NCBI RefSeq assembly: GCF_015905305.1
Contig: NZ_JADZLQ010000001.1
Span: 372,001-436,000 of the forward strand
Reading direction: 5' to 3'
DNA: 64,000 bases
From: Pinirhizobacter soli
Lineage (GTDB): Bacteria > Pseudomonadota > Gammaproteobacteria > Xanthomonadales > Rhodanobacteraceae
Below are positions 6,596-15,070 of the stretch, piece by piece (the stretch's first letter is position 1; each line of letters begins with the position of its first letter). The notes under the pieces were generated by a model. The model saw only the letters and a list, made by a program, of their open reading frames with translations. It was not told where the DNA came from and did no database searches. The position numbers and the translations under genes were made by a program.

Positions 6596-8077
6596 ATGCG
6601 CACGTTCGGTCTCATCCTCGCGTCGGTCACCATGGCAGTCCTCTCCGCGCAAGCAGCCGCCGAGCCGATCGCACTGCAAGTGGACTGGTCCAAACCCGTG
6701 GCAATGTCGAAAGCCGTGGCCACCTTGCAAGTCGTGGTGAACCCGGGCCTTGCACGCGGCGGCAAGTTCCACGACGTGGCCTTCAAGGCGCTGAAGGATA
6801 TCCAGGCCGATGAGGTGCGCTACGTGCCATGGCTGCCCTATCCGCGGCAGGGCGTGGCGGAACTTGAGCCTCCCACAAGCGAAGGCACCTCCTGGGACTT
6901 CACCCTTCTTGATCCCACGCTCGAGGATTTCATGGCCGCCACGGCCGGCCATCCGGTGGTGCTGAATTTCAGCACCATGCCTGCATGGCTGTGGCAGACC
7001 GACAAGCCGGTGACCTACCCAAAGGATCCGGATAGAGCATTCTGGGATTACACCCAGGGCACCCGGATCAAGGATCCGACCTACAGGCAGGCCGCGGACT
7101 ATTACGCACGGCTGCTGGCCTGGTACACGAAGGGCGGTTTCACCGACGAGCACGGGAAGTTCCACGCCAGCAAGCACCACTACAAAGTGGCCTACTGGGA
7201 GGTGCTCAACGAAGTCGATTCCGAGCACCACTGGACACCGCAGGAATACACCAAGTTCTACGATGTGGTGACAGCGGCGATGCGCAAGGTGCAGCCGGAC
7301 CTTAAATTCGTCGCCATCGCCTCGGCGGCACCGCGCACGGAAAGCGCGATGTTCGAGTACTTCCTCAACCCTAAAAACCACGCGCCGGGCACGCCGCTGG
7401 ATTTCATCAGCTATCACTTCTATGCCACGCCATCGCCCGGCCAGCCGATGGAGGCCAACCAGTACACCTTCTTCGACCAGGCCGATGGCTTCCTTTCGGC
7501 CACGCGATACATCGAGCAGATCAAGCACAGGCTGTCGCCGGAGACTAAGACGTCGCTCAATGAACTGGGCTCCATCCTGGCCTCGGACGATGACAGCAAC
7601 AGTGGCGCGCCCGCGGTGGATGAACCGAAGGATTACTGGAACCTTTCCGGCGCGCTCTACGCCTACCTGTATGCGAAGACGGCGGCCTTGGGCATCGACG
7701 TGGTGGGTGAATCGCAGCTGGTGGGTTATCCCACGCAATACCCGTCGGTGAGCATGATCAACTACCACACGAACGCTCCCAATGCGCGCTACTGGGTGTT
7801 GAAGCTCCTGAAGGACAATTTTGGCCCTGGCGATCAACTGGTTGCCACCGCGTCGAGCAGCAGCGCTGTCTTCACCCAGGGATTCGTGACCGGGCATGGG
7901 CGCAAGCTGCTGTTGGTGAACAAACGCCAGACCCCGCAAACAGTGAAGCTCGACCAGGCAGGCGCGACCATCAGCTATGTCGCGCCGAGCACCGGTGATC
8001 ATGCACCGGGGATCCGAAATTCGGGGGCTGAGGTAACCCTTGAACCGTTCGAGGTGGCCGTGGTTAGTTTCAACTGA
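6596..8077 (+). CDS. Secreted GH39-like glycoside hydrolase
   Basis: 493 residues with a Sec signal peptide (1 to about 22, ending AAAEP). A TIM-barrel follows, with the clan GH-A pattern of two glutamates: E206 in YWEVLNEVD as acid/base and E323 in TSLNELGS as the probable nucleophile. The C-terminal ~80 residues form a beta-domain typical of GH39 enzymes. Known members are beta-xylosidases and related exo-enzymes; the exact substrate is not predictable. It is a single-gene unit outside the glycan cluster at 28.8-53 kb, preceded by AAGGAATAGCC. Confidence 0.78.
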   Translation: MRTFGLILASVTMAVLSAQAAAEPIALQVDWSKPVAMSKAVATLQVVVNPGLARGGKFHDVAFKALKDIQADEVRYVPWLPYPRQGVAELEPPTSEGTSWDFTLLDPTLEDFMAATAGHPVVLNFSTMPAWLWQTDKPVTYPKDPDRAFWDYTQGTRIKDPTYRQAADYYARLLAWYTKGGFTDEHGKFHASKHHYKVAYWEVLNEVDSEHHWTPQEYTKFYDVVTAAMRKVQPDLKFVAIASAAPRTESAMFEYFLNPKNHAPGTPLDFISYHFYATPSPGQPMEANQYTFFDQADGFLSATRYIEQIKHRLSPETKTSLNELGSILASDDDSNSGAPAVDEPKDYWNLSGALYAYLYAKTAALGIDVVGESQLVGYPTQYPSVSMINYHTNAPNARYWVLKLLKDNFGPGDQLVATASSSSAVFTQGFVTGHGRKLLLVNKRQTPQTVKLDQAGATISYVAPSTGDHAPGIRNSGAEVTLEPFEVAVVSFN

Positions 8078-8109
8078 TGTAGGCTTCTTTTATCCCCCGG
8101 AGTACTGCC

Positions 8110-8493
8110 ATGACCAAGTCCCCGCACCCGGACCTCGACGAGGCCTTCATCGCACGTCAGCACGACCGCCTGGTCACGCTCCGCCGGCAGTTGACGGCAT
8201 CCGCCGATGCCGCCGCGGTCGAAGGTGGCCAGGTGCAGGAAGCCGCCGGCGACGAACCCATGGACGGCGGCGACGACGGCGACCGGCTGGAGCAGTTGGC
8301 CAATGAAGAGGCCCTGCTTGCCCGTGGCGAACAGCGCGTGGCCGACATCGACCGTGCGCTGCAGAAGATCCGTGACCACACTTATGGCCTGTCGGACGGA
8401 AACGGCAAGCCGATCGCACGCGCTCATCTGGAAGCAGTCCCCGAAGCGCTTTTCACTACGGAAGAGCTCCGCGCGCAGGAAAAGCACCCGTAA
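8110..8493 (+). CDS. DksA/TraR-like protein lacking zinc-finger cysteines
   Basis: 127 residues. The layout follows DksA/TraR proteins: a helical coiled-coil region (about 10-85), with the DGGDDGDRLEQLANEE segment in place of the usual acidic tip, then ADIDRALQKIRDHTYGL, GKPIARAHLEAVPEALF and a final helix. In classical members YGxCxxCG and a second cysteine pair bind zinc. Here these positions read YGLSDGNG, and no cysteine exists in the whole protein. It is thus a zinc-free relative, as known for some DksA2-type proteins, although those usually keep one or two cysteines. RNA polymerase binding is inferred from the family only. Confidence 0.75.
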   Translation: MTKSPHPDLDEAFIARQHDRLVTLRRQLTASADAAAVEGGQVQEAAGDEPMDGGDDGDRLEQLANEEALLARGEQRVADIDRALQKIRDHTYGLSDGNGKPIARAHLEAVPEALFTTEELRAQEKHP

Positions 8494-8523
8494 CGTGCCT
8501 GAAGCGCAGGCGGCGGTACTTCC

Positions 8524-9744
8524 ATGGACTCGCTGATCACCGCTGCCGGACGCGCCCTCGCGGCAGGTGATCCGCTCGGTGCGCTCAATCGCGTTGCCTT
8601 GCGAAACGATCCACCGGCGCTGGCGTTGCGGGGCATCGCCATGGCGCAGCTTGGCGACTTCCCCAAGGCCAAGGCGTTACTGCAAAGTGCCGCGCGCGGC
8701 TTTGGGCCGAAACAGGCCGTGGCCCGTGCGCGATGCGTGGTGGCGGAAGCGGAAGTGGCGCTGGCCTCGCGGGAGCTGGCGTGGCCAACCCACAGGCTCG
8801 ACGCGGCGCAGGCCACGCTTCAGTCGCACGGCGACGTCATGAATGCCGGCCACGCTCGGTATCTGGCGGTTCGCCGGCTGCTGCTGTTCGGACATCTTGA
8901 CGATGCCGAGCGGGCACTTGCCCAGATCGATCCTTCTCCCTTCCCTCCAGCGCTGATGGCGGCGCACGCGCTGATGGTGGCGGGCATCGCCATGCGCCGC
9001 GTACGTGCCGGTGTCGCACGCGAAGCGCTTGCCAGGGCGGCGGCCAATGCCCGCCAGGCGGCCATCCCGGCACTGTCGGCGGAAGTGGAAGCGGCATCGC
9101 GGCTACTGACCCTGCCGGCGGCCCGCCTTGTCTCCCGCGACGTCGAACGCGCCCTGTTGCTTGAGGACGTCGAAGCGCTTTTTGCTTCACGTAACCTGGT
9201 GATCGACGCCTGCCGCCATGTCGTTCGCCGTGCGGACACCGCCGTGTCGCTGTCGACACGTCCGGTGCTGTTTACCCTGGTCCGGGCTTTGGCCGAAGCG
9301 TGGCCTGGTGACGTACCGAGGAATACTTTGATCACACGAGCGTTCCGCGCCAGGCATGCCGATGAAACCCATCGCGCCCGACTGCGTGTGGAGATCGGAC
9401 GGCTTCGCGCCATGCTTGGCGCCCTGGCCGAGGTGAACGCCACCGCGCACGGCTTCGTGCTGGCCCCGCTTGATGCGAGCGAAATCGTGGTGTTGGCGCG
9501 GCCAGTGGAAGGCAGGCATGGAGAGGTACTGGCCCTCCTTGCCGACGGTGAGTCGTGGTCGAGTTCGGCGCTGGCGCTGGCACTGGGTGCGAGCCAGCGC
9601 ACCGTACAGCGGTCGCTGGAAGATTTGGCAGCATCGGGCATGGCGCATTCTTTCGGCGGCGGCCGCGCGCGTCGCTGGATGACCCCGCCGCTGCCCGGTT
9701 TCACGACGACCTTGTTACTCCCTTCTCCCCTGCCCGGTGACTAG
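8524..9744 (+). CDS. Helix-turn-helix protein with TPR-like N-terminus
   Basis: 406 residues. The N-terminal half (about 5-190) is almost all alpha-helical and alanine/leucine-rich, with repeats like ALALRGIAMAQLGDFPKAKALLQSA that resemble TPRs. Residues about 265-300 (RNTLITRAFRARHADETHRARLRVEIGRLR) look like a winged-helix region of the OmpR/SARP kind. Residues about 345-380 hold a second HTH (SSALALALGASQRTVQRSLEDL). It is probably a DNA-binding regulator. Nine bases separate it from the propeller gene at 9754, suggesting co-transcription. Confidence 0.7.
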   Translation: MDSLITAAGRALAAGDPLGALNRVALRNDPPALALRGIAMAQLGDFPKAKALLQSAARGFGPKQAVARARCVVAEAEVALASRELAWPTHRLDAAQATLQSHGDVMNAGHARYLAVRRLLLFGHLDDAERALAQIDPSPFPPALMAAHALMVAGIAMRRVRAGVAREALARAAANARQAAIPALSAEVEAASRLLTLPAARLVSRDVERALLLEDVEALFASRNLVIDACRHVVRRADTAVSLSTRPVLFTLVRALAEAWPGDVPRNTLITRAFRARHADETHRARLRVEIGRLRAMLGALAEVNATAHGFVLAPLDASEIVVLARPVEGRHGEVLALLADGESWSSSALALALGASQRTVQRSLEDLAASGMAHSFGGGRARRWMTPPLPGFTTTLLLPSPLPGD

Positions 9745-9753
9745 GATCAGCCC

Positions 9754-10392
9754 ATGAAACGATCAACAGCCAACATCATCAGCGAGCATGGACCCTTCCC
9801 GGGTGTCGCCAACGTGCATGGGCTCACCTACGACGGCAAGCAGGTCTGGTTTGCCGCGGGCGACAAGCTCATTGCGCTGGATCCTGAAAGCGGGAAAACA
9901 GGACGCACCATCGACATCCCCGCCCACGCAGGCACGGCCTTCGACGGCGAGCACCTGTTCCAGATTGCCGAGGATCGCATCCACAAGATCGACCCCGCGA
10001 CCGGCCGGATACTTGCCTGGATTCCCGCTCCCGGCGGCGGTGGGGATTCGGGCCTGGCATGGGCCGAAGGCTCGCTTTGGGTTGGGCAGTACCAGGGGCG
10101 GAAGATCCACCAGGTGGATCCCGATACCGGCGCGGTGCTACGCACGATCGAGTCCAACCGCTTCGTTACCGGCGTCACCTGGGTCGACGGTGAGCTGTGG
10201 CACGCCACCCTTGAAAACGATATGAGCGAACTGCGGCACGTCGATGCCAATACCGGCGAGGTAATCGAATCCCTGGAAATGCCCGCGGGTGCGCGCGTTT
10301 CCGGGCTGGAATCCGATGGCGGCGATCGGTTTTTCTGCGGCGGGGGAAATAAAGGCACGGTGCGCACCGTGCGGCGGCCCCGGCGTATCTAG
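9754..10392 (+). CDS. Beta-propeller protein (Vgb / glutamine cyclotransferase-like)
   Basis: 212 residues without a signal peptide. It is built from repeating blades with GLTYDGKQVWFA, GLAWAEGSLWVGQY and GVTWVDGELWHA, each followed by an IxxIDPxTG-type strand. This spacing is typical of Vgb- and glutamine-cyclotransferase-like propellers, but the short length means an incomplete or small propeller, and no catalytic residues can be named. It follows the HTH protein at 8524 closely, so the two may act together. The product is cytoplasmic. Confidence 0.7.
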   Translation: MKRSTANIISEHGPFPGVANVHGLTYDGKQVWFAAGDKLIALDPESGKTGRTIDIPAHAGTAFDGEHLFQIAEDRIHKIDPATGRILAWIPAPGGGGDSGLAWAEGSLWVGQYQGRKIHQVDPDTGAVLRTIESNRFVTGVTWVDGELWHATLENDMSELRHVDANTGEVIESLEMPAGARVSGLESDGGDRFFCGGGNKGTVRTVRRPRRI

Positions 10393-10417
10393 TTTCGCCT
10401 CGCCACGGGCTCATGAA

Positions 10418-10433
10418 TCGCAAGAACTTGCGA
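10418..10433. repeat. 7-bp inverted repeat upstream of the dehydrogenase operon
   Basis: TCGCAAG-AA-CTTGCGA lies about 140 bases before the gamma-subunit start, just after the propeller gene. It could be an operator half-pair or a weak RNA hairpin. A possible -10 (TAGATAAT, near 10469) lies downstream. The 182-base gap 10393-10574 holds nothing else I can support. Confidence 0.3.
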
Positions 10434-10574
10434 CAGCCACCCTACACGAAAGTCTCATTCCACCCCTTAGATAATCAGGAATACAGTCGACACGTTTATA
10501 CAAACGCCAGGCCACGCATCACCGTGACACTCGTGCCCGCCCGCAGGGGAGCGAGACATTCCGGAGAATGTTCG

Positions 10575-11354
10575 ATGGACAAGCCCAAGCTCGATCGCAG
10601 GCATTTCCTCCTGGGAAGTGCCGTTGCCGCCACGGCCGGTGTCGCCGGCGCCCTGGGGGCGAAGGTTCACGATGGCGAGCTGGGTGCACCACCCCGAACT
10701 TACCAGGGAGGGGTGCCGTGGCAGGAAGGCCTGGCCGATGCGCCACCCGGTGTTTCCGGCACCGACTACAAGTTTTTCACGGCAGCCGAAAGGGAGTTCA
10801 TCGAGGCCGCCGTCAGCCGGTTGATCCCCAACGATGAAGTGGGTCCCGGCGCCGTCGAGGCCAACGTACCGTTCTTCCTCGACCGGCAACTGGCTGGGCC
10901 CTTCGGCCGTGGCGATCACTATTACCTGGGCGGCCCGTGGGCCAAGGGTGCGCCCGAGCAGGGCTACCAGAGCCGGTTTTCACCGGCGCAGATGTATCGC
11001 GCGGCGATCGGCGCCATCAACAAATACACCCACGCCAACCACAACGGCGCGGACTTCGCCAAGTTGTCCGAAGACGAGCGGGACGCGCTGCTCAAGGACT
11101 TCGAAGCGGGCAAGGTGCAACTGGAGGACGGCGTTGACGCCAAGGCCTTCTTCACCATGTTGCTGCAGAACACCAAGGAAGGATATTTCTCCGATCCCAT
11201 CTACGGTGGCAACAAGGACATGGGCGCCTGGAAGATGATCGGCTTTCCCGGCGCGCATTACGACTACCGCGAATGGGTCAGCCGCCATGGTGAACCCGTT
11301 CCCTTCCCGCCCGTGGGGTTCAAGGGTAGGCCCGGCTGGAATTCGGAGACCTGA
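10575..11354 (+). CDS. Gluconate 2-dehydrogenase-type gamma subunit, Tat-exported
   Basis: 259 residues. The start at 10575 has GGAGA eight bases upstream and puts a Tat signal (DRRHFLLGSAVAATAG) at the N-terminus; longer in-frame sequence upstream is not needed. The remainder matches the small (gamma) subunit of membrane-bound gluconate/sorbitol/glucose dehydrogenases (FFTAAEREFIEAAVSRLIPND and the closing segment with GGNKDMGAWKMIGFPG). This subunit carries the export signal and is needed for maturation of the large subunit. Its stop is two bases before the large-subunit start, so the three genes 10575-14478 form an operon. Confidence 0.9.
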   Translation: MDKPKLDRRHFLLGSAVAATAGVAGALGAKVHDGELGAPPRTYQGGVPWQEGLADAPPGVSGTDYKFFTAAEREFIEAAVSRLIPNDEVGPGAVEANVPFFLDRQLAGPFGRGDHYYLGGPWAKGAPEQGYQSRFSPAQMYRAAIGAINKYTHANHNGADFAKLSEDERDALLKDFEAGKVQLEDGVDAKAFFTMLLQNTKEGYFSDPIYGGNKDMGAWKMIGFPGAHYDYREWVSRHGEPVPFPPVGFKGRPGWNSET

Positions 11355-11356
11355 GC

Positions 11357-13126
11357 ATGGCAACCACCCTCAAACCCGTTGATGCGGTGATCGTCGGCTT
11401 CGGCTGGACCGGCGCCATCATGGGCCAGCAACTGGCCGATGCAGGGCTTGACGTGCTTGCACTCGAACGCGGGCCCTGGCGCGACACCTCCACCGATTTC
11501 GCCACCGGCTTCGCGCAGGATGAGTTGCGCTACATGTGGCGGCATCATCTGTTCCAGAACGTCTCCGACGACACGCTGACCATCCGCAACAACACCAGCC
11601 AGACGGCGCTGCCGATGCGGCATCTGGGGTCGTTCCTGCTGGGAACGGGCGTGGGCAGTGGCGGAGTGCACTGGAACGGGCAGATCTGGCGATTCCTGCC
11701 GTCGGACTTCCTGACCAAAAGCCACAACGAGCAGCGCTACGGCAAGAAGTCCGTCACCGACTACGACCTCACCGTGCAGGATTGGGGCGTAACGTACGAG
11801 GAGCTCGAACCCCACTACAACAGTTTCGACGTGCTCTGCGGCACCAGTGGCAAGGCTGGCAACCTCAATGGCCAAGTCCAGCCAGGCGGCAACCCGTTCG
11901 AAGGTTCCCGCTCCGCGGAATATCCCACCCCGCCGATGCCGCAAACCTATGGGCCGACCTTGTTCGGCAAAGCAGCGGCGGAACTTGGGCGGCATCCGTT
12001 TCCCCACCCCACGGGAAACCTAAGCCAACCCTACGTGAACAATCTAGGTGCACAGCTGGGTGCGTGCACCTATTGTGGTTTCTGCGAGAAGTTCGGCTGC
12101 GGCAATTATTCCAAGGCCAGCCCGCAGACCACCGTGTTGCCCTACCTGATGGCCAAGCCCAACTTCACCCTGCGCACGGAGTGCGAGGTGCTGAAAGTGG
12201 AATTGTCGCCGGACAAGAAGCAGGCCACCGGCGTGACGTATGTGAACAGCGCTGGCGAGGAATTCTTCCAGCCCGCGAATATCGTGATCCTGTCGTCGTA
12301 CATCCTGCAGAACGTGCGCTTGTTGCTGCTGTCGGGCATCGGCACGCCGTACGATCCCGCCACGGGCCAGGGCGTGGTGGGCAAGAACTACGCCTACCAG
12401 ACCATGTCATCGGTGAATGTGTTCTTCGACGACAAGCTGATCAATCCCTTTATCGGCGCCGGTGCGCTGGCCACGGTGGTGGATGATTTCAACGGCGACA
12501 ACTTCGATCATTCGGGGCTTGGCTTCATCGGCGGCGCCTATATCGCCGGCATGGTCACCGGTGGCCGCCCCATCGAGATGATCTACACGCCCCAGGGCAC
12601 GCCTGCGTGGGGCAAGGCCTGGAAGCATGCCGCCGCGAAGAATTACCTGCGCTCCTTCAGCCTTAGCGTGCATGGCTCGTGCATGAGCCATCGCGGTAAC
12701 TACCTTGACCTGGATCCCACCTATCGGGACATCCACGGCCGGCCGATGCTGCGCATGACGTTCGACTTCACGGACAACGAACACAAGATGTCCGACTACC
12801 TTACCGATCGCGCCGCGGAGATCGCCAAGGCGATGAACCCGCGCGAGATCAAGCTGAACCGGCGTATCGGCTCGTGGAGCGTAGTGCCCTACCAGACCAC
12901 GCACAACACCGGCGGCGCGATCATGGGTGATAGCCCAGCCAACAGCGTGGTGAACAAGTACCTGCAAAGCTGGGACGTGCACAATGTGTTCTCGATGGGT
13001 GCTGGCGCCTTCCCGCAGAACGCAGGCTACAACCCCACGGGCACGTTGGCGGCGCTGGCTTACATGTCGGCGCAAGCGATCGTGCAGCAATACCTGAAGC
13101 AACCTGGCCCCCTGGTACAGGCGTAG
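11357..13126 (+). CDS. GMC-type flavoprotein dehydrogenase, large subunit
   Basis: 589 residues. An FAD-binding Rossmann fold starts at once (DAVIVGFGWTGAIMG, about 9-23), so there is no signal peptide; export would depend on the Tat signal of the gamma subunit. Four cysteines C237, C240, C243 and C248 in ACTYCGFCEKFGC match the iron-sulfur cluster motif known in fructose and gluconate dehydrogenase large subunits. The GMC C-terminal domain is seen in the HNTGGAIMG and NPTGTLAALAY segments. The enzyme oxidises a sugar, sugar acid or polyol in the periplasm and passes electrons to the cytochrome encoded next. The substrate cannot be fixed from sequence. Confidence 0.9.
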   Translation: MATTLKPVDAVIVGFGWTGAIMGQQLADAGLDVLALERGPWRDTSTDFATGFAQDELRYMWRHHLFQNVSDDTLTIRNNTSQTALPMRHLGSFLLGTGVGSGGVHWNGQIWRFLPSDFLTKSHNEQRYGKKSVTDYDLTVQDWGVTYEELEPHYNSFDVLCGTSGKAGNLNGQVQPGGNPFEGSRSAEYPTPPMPQTYGPTLFGKAAAELGRHPFPHPTGNLSQPYVNNLGAQLGACTYCGFCEKFGCGNYSKASPQTTVLPYLMAKPNFTLRTECEVLKVELSPDKKQATGVTYVNSAGEEFFQPANIVILSSYILQNVRLLLLSGIGTPYDPATGQGVVGKNYAYQTMSSVNVFFDDKLINPFIGAGALATVVDDFNGDNFDHSGLGFIGGAYIAGMVTGGRPIEMIYTPQGTPAWGKAWKHAAAKNYLRSFSLSVHGSCMSHRGNYLDLDPTYRDIHGRPMLRMTFDFTDNEHKMSDYLTDRAAEIAKAMNPREIKLNRRIGSWSVVPYQTTHNTGGAIMGDSPANSVVNKYLQSWDVHNVFSMGAGAFPQNAGYNPTGTLAALAYMSAQAIVQQYLKQPGPLVQA

Positions 13127-13131
13127 ATGCC

Positions 13132-14478
13132 ATGCGAATCCTTATCCGTGTCGTACTGGTACTGATCGTGCTGGGCATCATCGGCGGCGCGATCATGGCC
13201 TGGAACCTTGGCCGTGCTTCGGCGCTGCCTTCGGGGCCCGTTACTTCGGTAGCGGCAGCAAAAGTCATCACCCAGCCCATCGCCGACGGGCCGAACGCCG
13301 AGCAATTGCGGCGCGGGCAGTACCTGGTGCGCATGGGCGATTGCCTTTCGTGCCACTTGCGGGCGGGTGGTGAACCGTTCGGTGGCGGCCTGGGTTTGAA
13401 CACACCCTTCGGCGTGATCTACTCCTCGAACATCTCCTCCGACCCCACCAACGGCATCGGCAACTGGACACCGGATCAGTTCTACAAGGCCATGCACGAT
13501 GGCATCGGCGGGCGCGGACAGCATCTGTATCCGGCGTTCCCCTACCCGTGGTTTCGCAACCTGGAACGCGACGACGACGACGCACTGCTCGCCTACCTGA
13601 AGACGACGCCGCCGGTGGCGTACAAGCCGCCCGGAAACGATCTCATCTTCCCCATGAATATCCGTTTCATGGTGTCGTTCTGGAACGTAATTGCCCTGCA
13701 CGACGCACCGAAGTCGCAAGCGCCCGCCGACGCACCGCCCGACTGGAGCCGCGGTGCGGTCCTGGTGCGTGGCCTGGGGCATTGCAGCGCATGCCACACC
13801 GCGCGAAACCTGCTTGGCGCCGACAAGAAGGGTCATGATCTTGAGGGCGGCGTGCTCGATGCCTACGTTGCCCCTGACCTCACCGGCAACCAGCGCACGG
13901 GCCTGGGACGCTGGAGCGTGGATGACATCACCGAGTACCTGAAGACCGGCCGCAACAATCGCGCATCGGCCGGTGGCCCGATGGGCGACGTGGTGACCTA
14001 TTCAACCTCGTTGATCACCGATGAAGACCGCCATGCCATCGCGGTGTATCTCAAATCCCTGCCGGCAAGTCCCGACACCGATATAGCCGCGGCCGATGCC
14101 GGCTCCATGAAGCGCGGTGCGGCGATATTCTCCGACGCATGCACGGCTTGCCACCTCGAGAACGCCGTGGGACAACCGACGTTATTCCCGCCGCTGGGCA
14201 ACAACGCCGTCGCCCAGCAGAACGATCCCACCGGCGTGCTGCATATCATCCTGGCCGGTATGCGCGTAGGGCCATCGCCGACCCGTCCCTCACCGCTGAC
14301 GATGCCCAGCTTCGCGTGGAAGCTCACCGACCAGCAGGTAGCTGATGTAACCACGTACGTGCGTAATAGCTGGGGCAACCGGGCTTCGCCAGTGAAGGCG
14401 GATCAAGTGGCCAAACTGCGCAGGAAGCTGGACCTGGTGAACGTGCGGCTTACCGACAATTCGGGCGACCAGCCATGA
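13132..14478 (+). CDS. Triheme cytochrome c subunit of periplasmic dehydrogenase
   Basis: 448 residues. A hydrophobic N-terminal segment (about 5-25) serves as signal or anchor. Three heme c motifs are present: CLSCH (71-75), CSACH (218-222) and CTACH (337-341), with methionine ligands likely in the following segments. This is the usual architecture of the cytochrome subunit of gluconate, sorbitol or alcohol dehydrogenases, which passes electrons to ubiquinone or a terminal oxidase. It follows the flavoprotein gene by five bases. The complex is membrane-bound on the periplasmic side. Confidence 0.92.
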   Translation: MRILIRVVLVLIVLGIIGGAIMAWNLGRASALPSGPVTSVAAAKVITQPIADGPNAEQLRRGQYLVRMGDCLSCHLRAGGEPFGGGLGLNTPFGVIYSSNISSDPTNGIGNWTPDQFYKAMHDGIGGRGQHLYPAFPYPWFRNLERDDDDALLAYLKTTPPVAYKPPGNDLIFPMNIRFMVSFWNVIALHDAPKSQAPADAPPDWSRGAVLVRGLGHCSACHTARNLLGADKKGHDLEGGVLDAYVAPDLTGNQRTGLGRWSVDDITEYLKTGRNNRASAGGPMGDVVTYSTSLITDEDRHAIAVYLKSLPASPDTDIAAADAGSMKRGAAIFSDACTACHLENAVGQPTLFPPLGNNAVAQQNDPTGVLHIILAGMRVGPSPTRPSPLTMPSFAWKLTDQQVADVTTYVRNSWGNRASPVKADQVAKLRRKLDLVNVRLTDNSGDQP

Positions 14479-14536
14479 TGGCCGCCCATTCCTGTGGGGT
14501 CATTCGCCGGATATCCCCGCCGGCATGGAGCACGCC

Positions 14537-14974
14537 GTGAATCGCTTCCAGTCGATCGTCCTCACAGCCGTCGCCGTCGCCGCGGCGATGCCGTTGTTGG
14601 CTTTGGCGCAAGCCAATGCACCGGCACCGTCCAGCGCAAAACCCGCACCTATCCGCGCGGTACTTGAAACCCGGGACGTCGATGGCGCGCCTGGCAAACA
14701 ACTAGTGCTCGGCACCGTAAAAATGCCACCCGGCGCCGTAGCGCCCTGGCACACCCACCCAGGCGACGAAGCCGGCTATGTGCTCAGCGGAACCTTGATC
14801 CTGAAACAGAAGGGCCAGCCCGACCGCACCTTGCATGCGGGCGACCACTTCTTCAATCCCGCCGGCATGGTGCACGAACTGCTGGCCGGCCCCGGCGATG
14901 AAGGCGGTAGCGAGGTCTCCACCTGGGTGGTGGACAAAGGCAAGCCCATGGCGACGCCCGCGCCGCAGCCGTGA
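14537..14974 (+). CDS. Secreted cupin-domain protein
   Basis: 145 residues from a GTG with an ATGGAG site six bases upstream; an ATG at 14525 is an alternative start. The signal peptide (SIVLTAVAVAAAMPLLALAQA) is followed by a single cupin barrel with WHTHPGDEAGYVLSG (motif 1) and GDHFFNPAGMVHE (motif 2). It resembles the other cupin at 456 in domain layout. The position after the dehydrogenase operon and before a lactonase-like gene suggests a role in the same periplasmic oxidation pathway, but this is inference only. Confidence 0.82.
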   Translation: MNRFQSIVLTAVAVAAAMPLLALAQANAPAPSSAKPAPIRAVLETRDVDGAPGKQLVLGTVKMPPGAVAPWHTHPGDEAGYVLSGTLILKQKGQPDRTLHAGDHFFNPAGMVHELLAGPGDEGGSEVSTWVVDKGKPMATPAPQP

Positions 14975-15030
14975 CGTAAAACTCGTAAGACAAAATTACC
15001 TGTAACCAGAACAGCCGCCGGGACGAACTC

Positions 15031-15069
15031 ATGGTGCCCCTCCCCCTGGGGTTCACCTGGAGGCACCAT
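15031..15069 (+). promoter_or_regulatory. Inverted repeat covering the lactonase ribosome site
   Basis: ATGGTGCC (15031-15038) pairs with GGCACCAT (15062-15069) around a 23-nt loop. The right arm overlaps the ribosome site TGGAGG (15058-15063) and ends one base before the ATG at 15071. A folded transcript would hide that site. This might be a translational control element or a protein operator; it is visible only as sequence. Confidence 0.4.
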
Positions 15070-15070
15070 C

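Noticed and set aside
6431-8002. A 523-residue minus-strand frame opposite the GH39-like gene
   Set aside because: The plus-strand gene has a signal peptide and catalytic glutamates; the opposite frame has low-complexity composition typical of GC-rich shadows.
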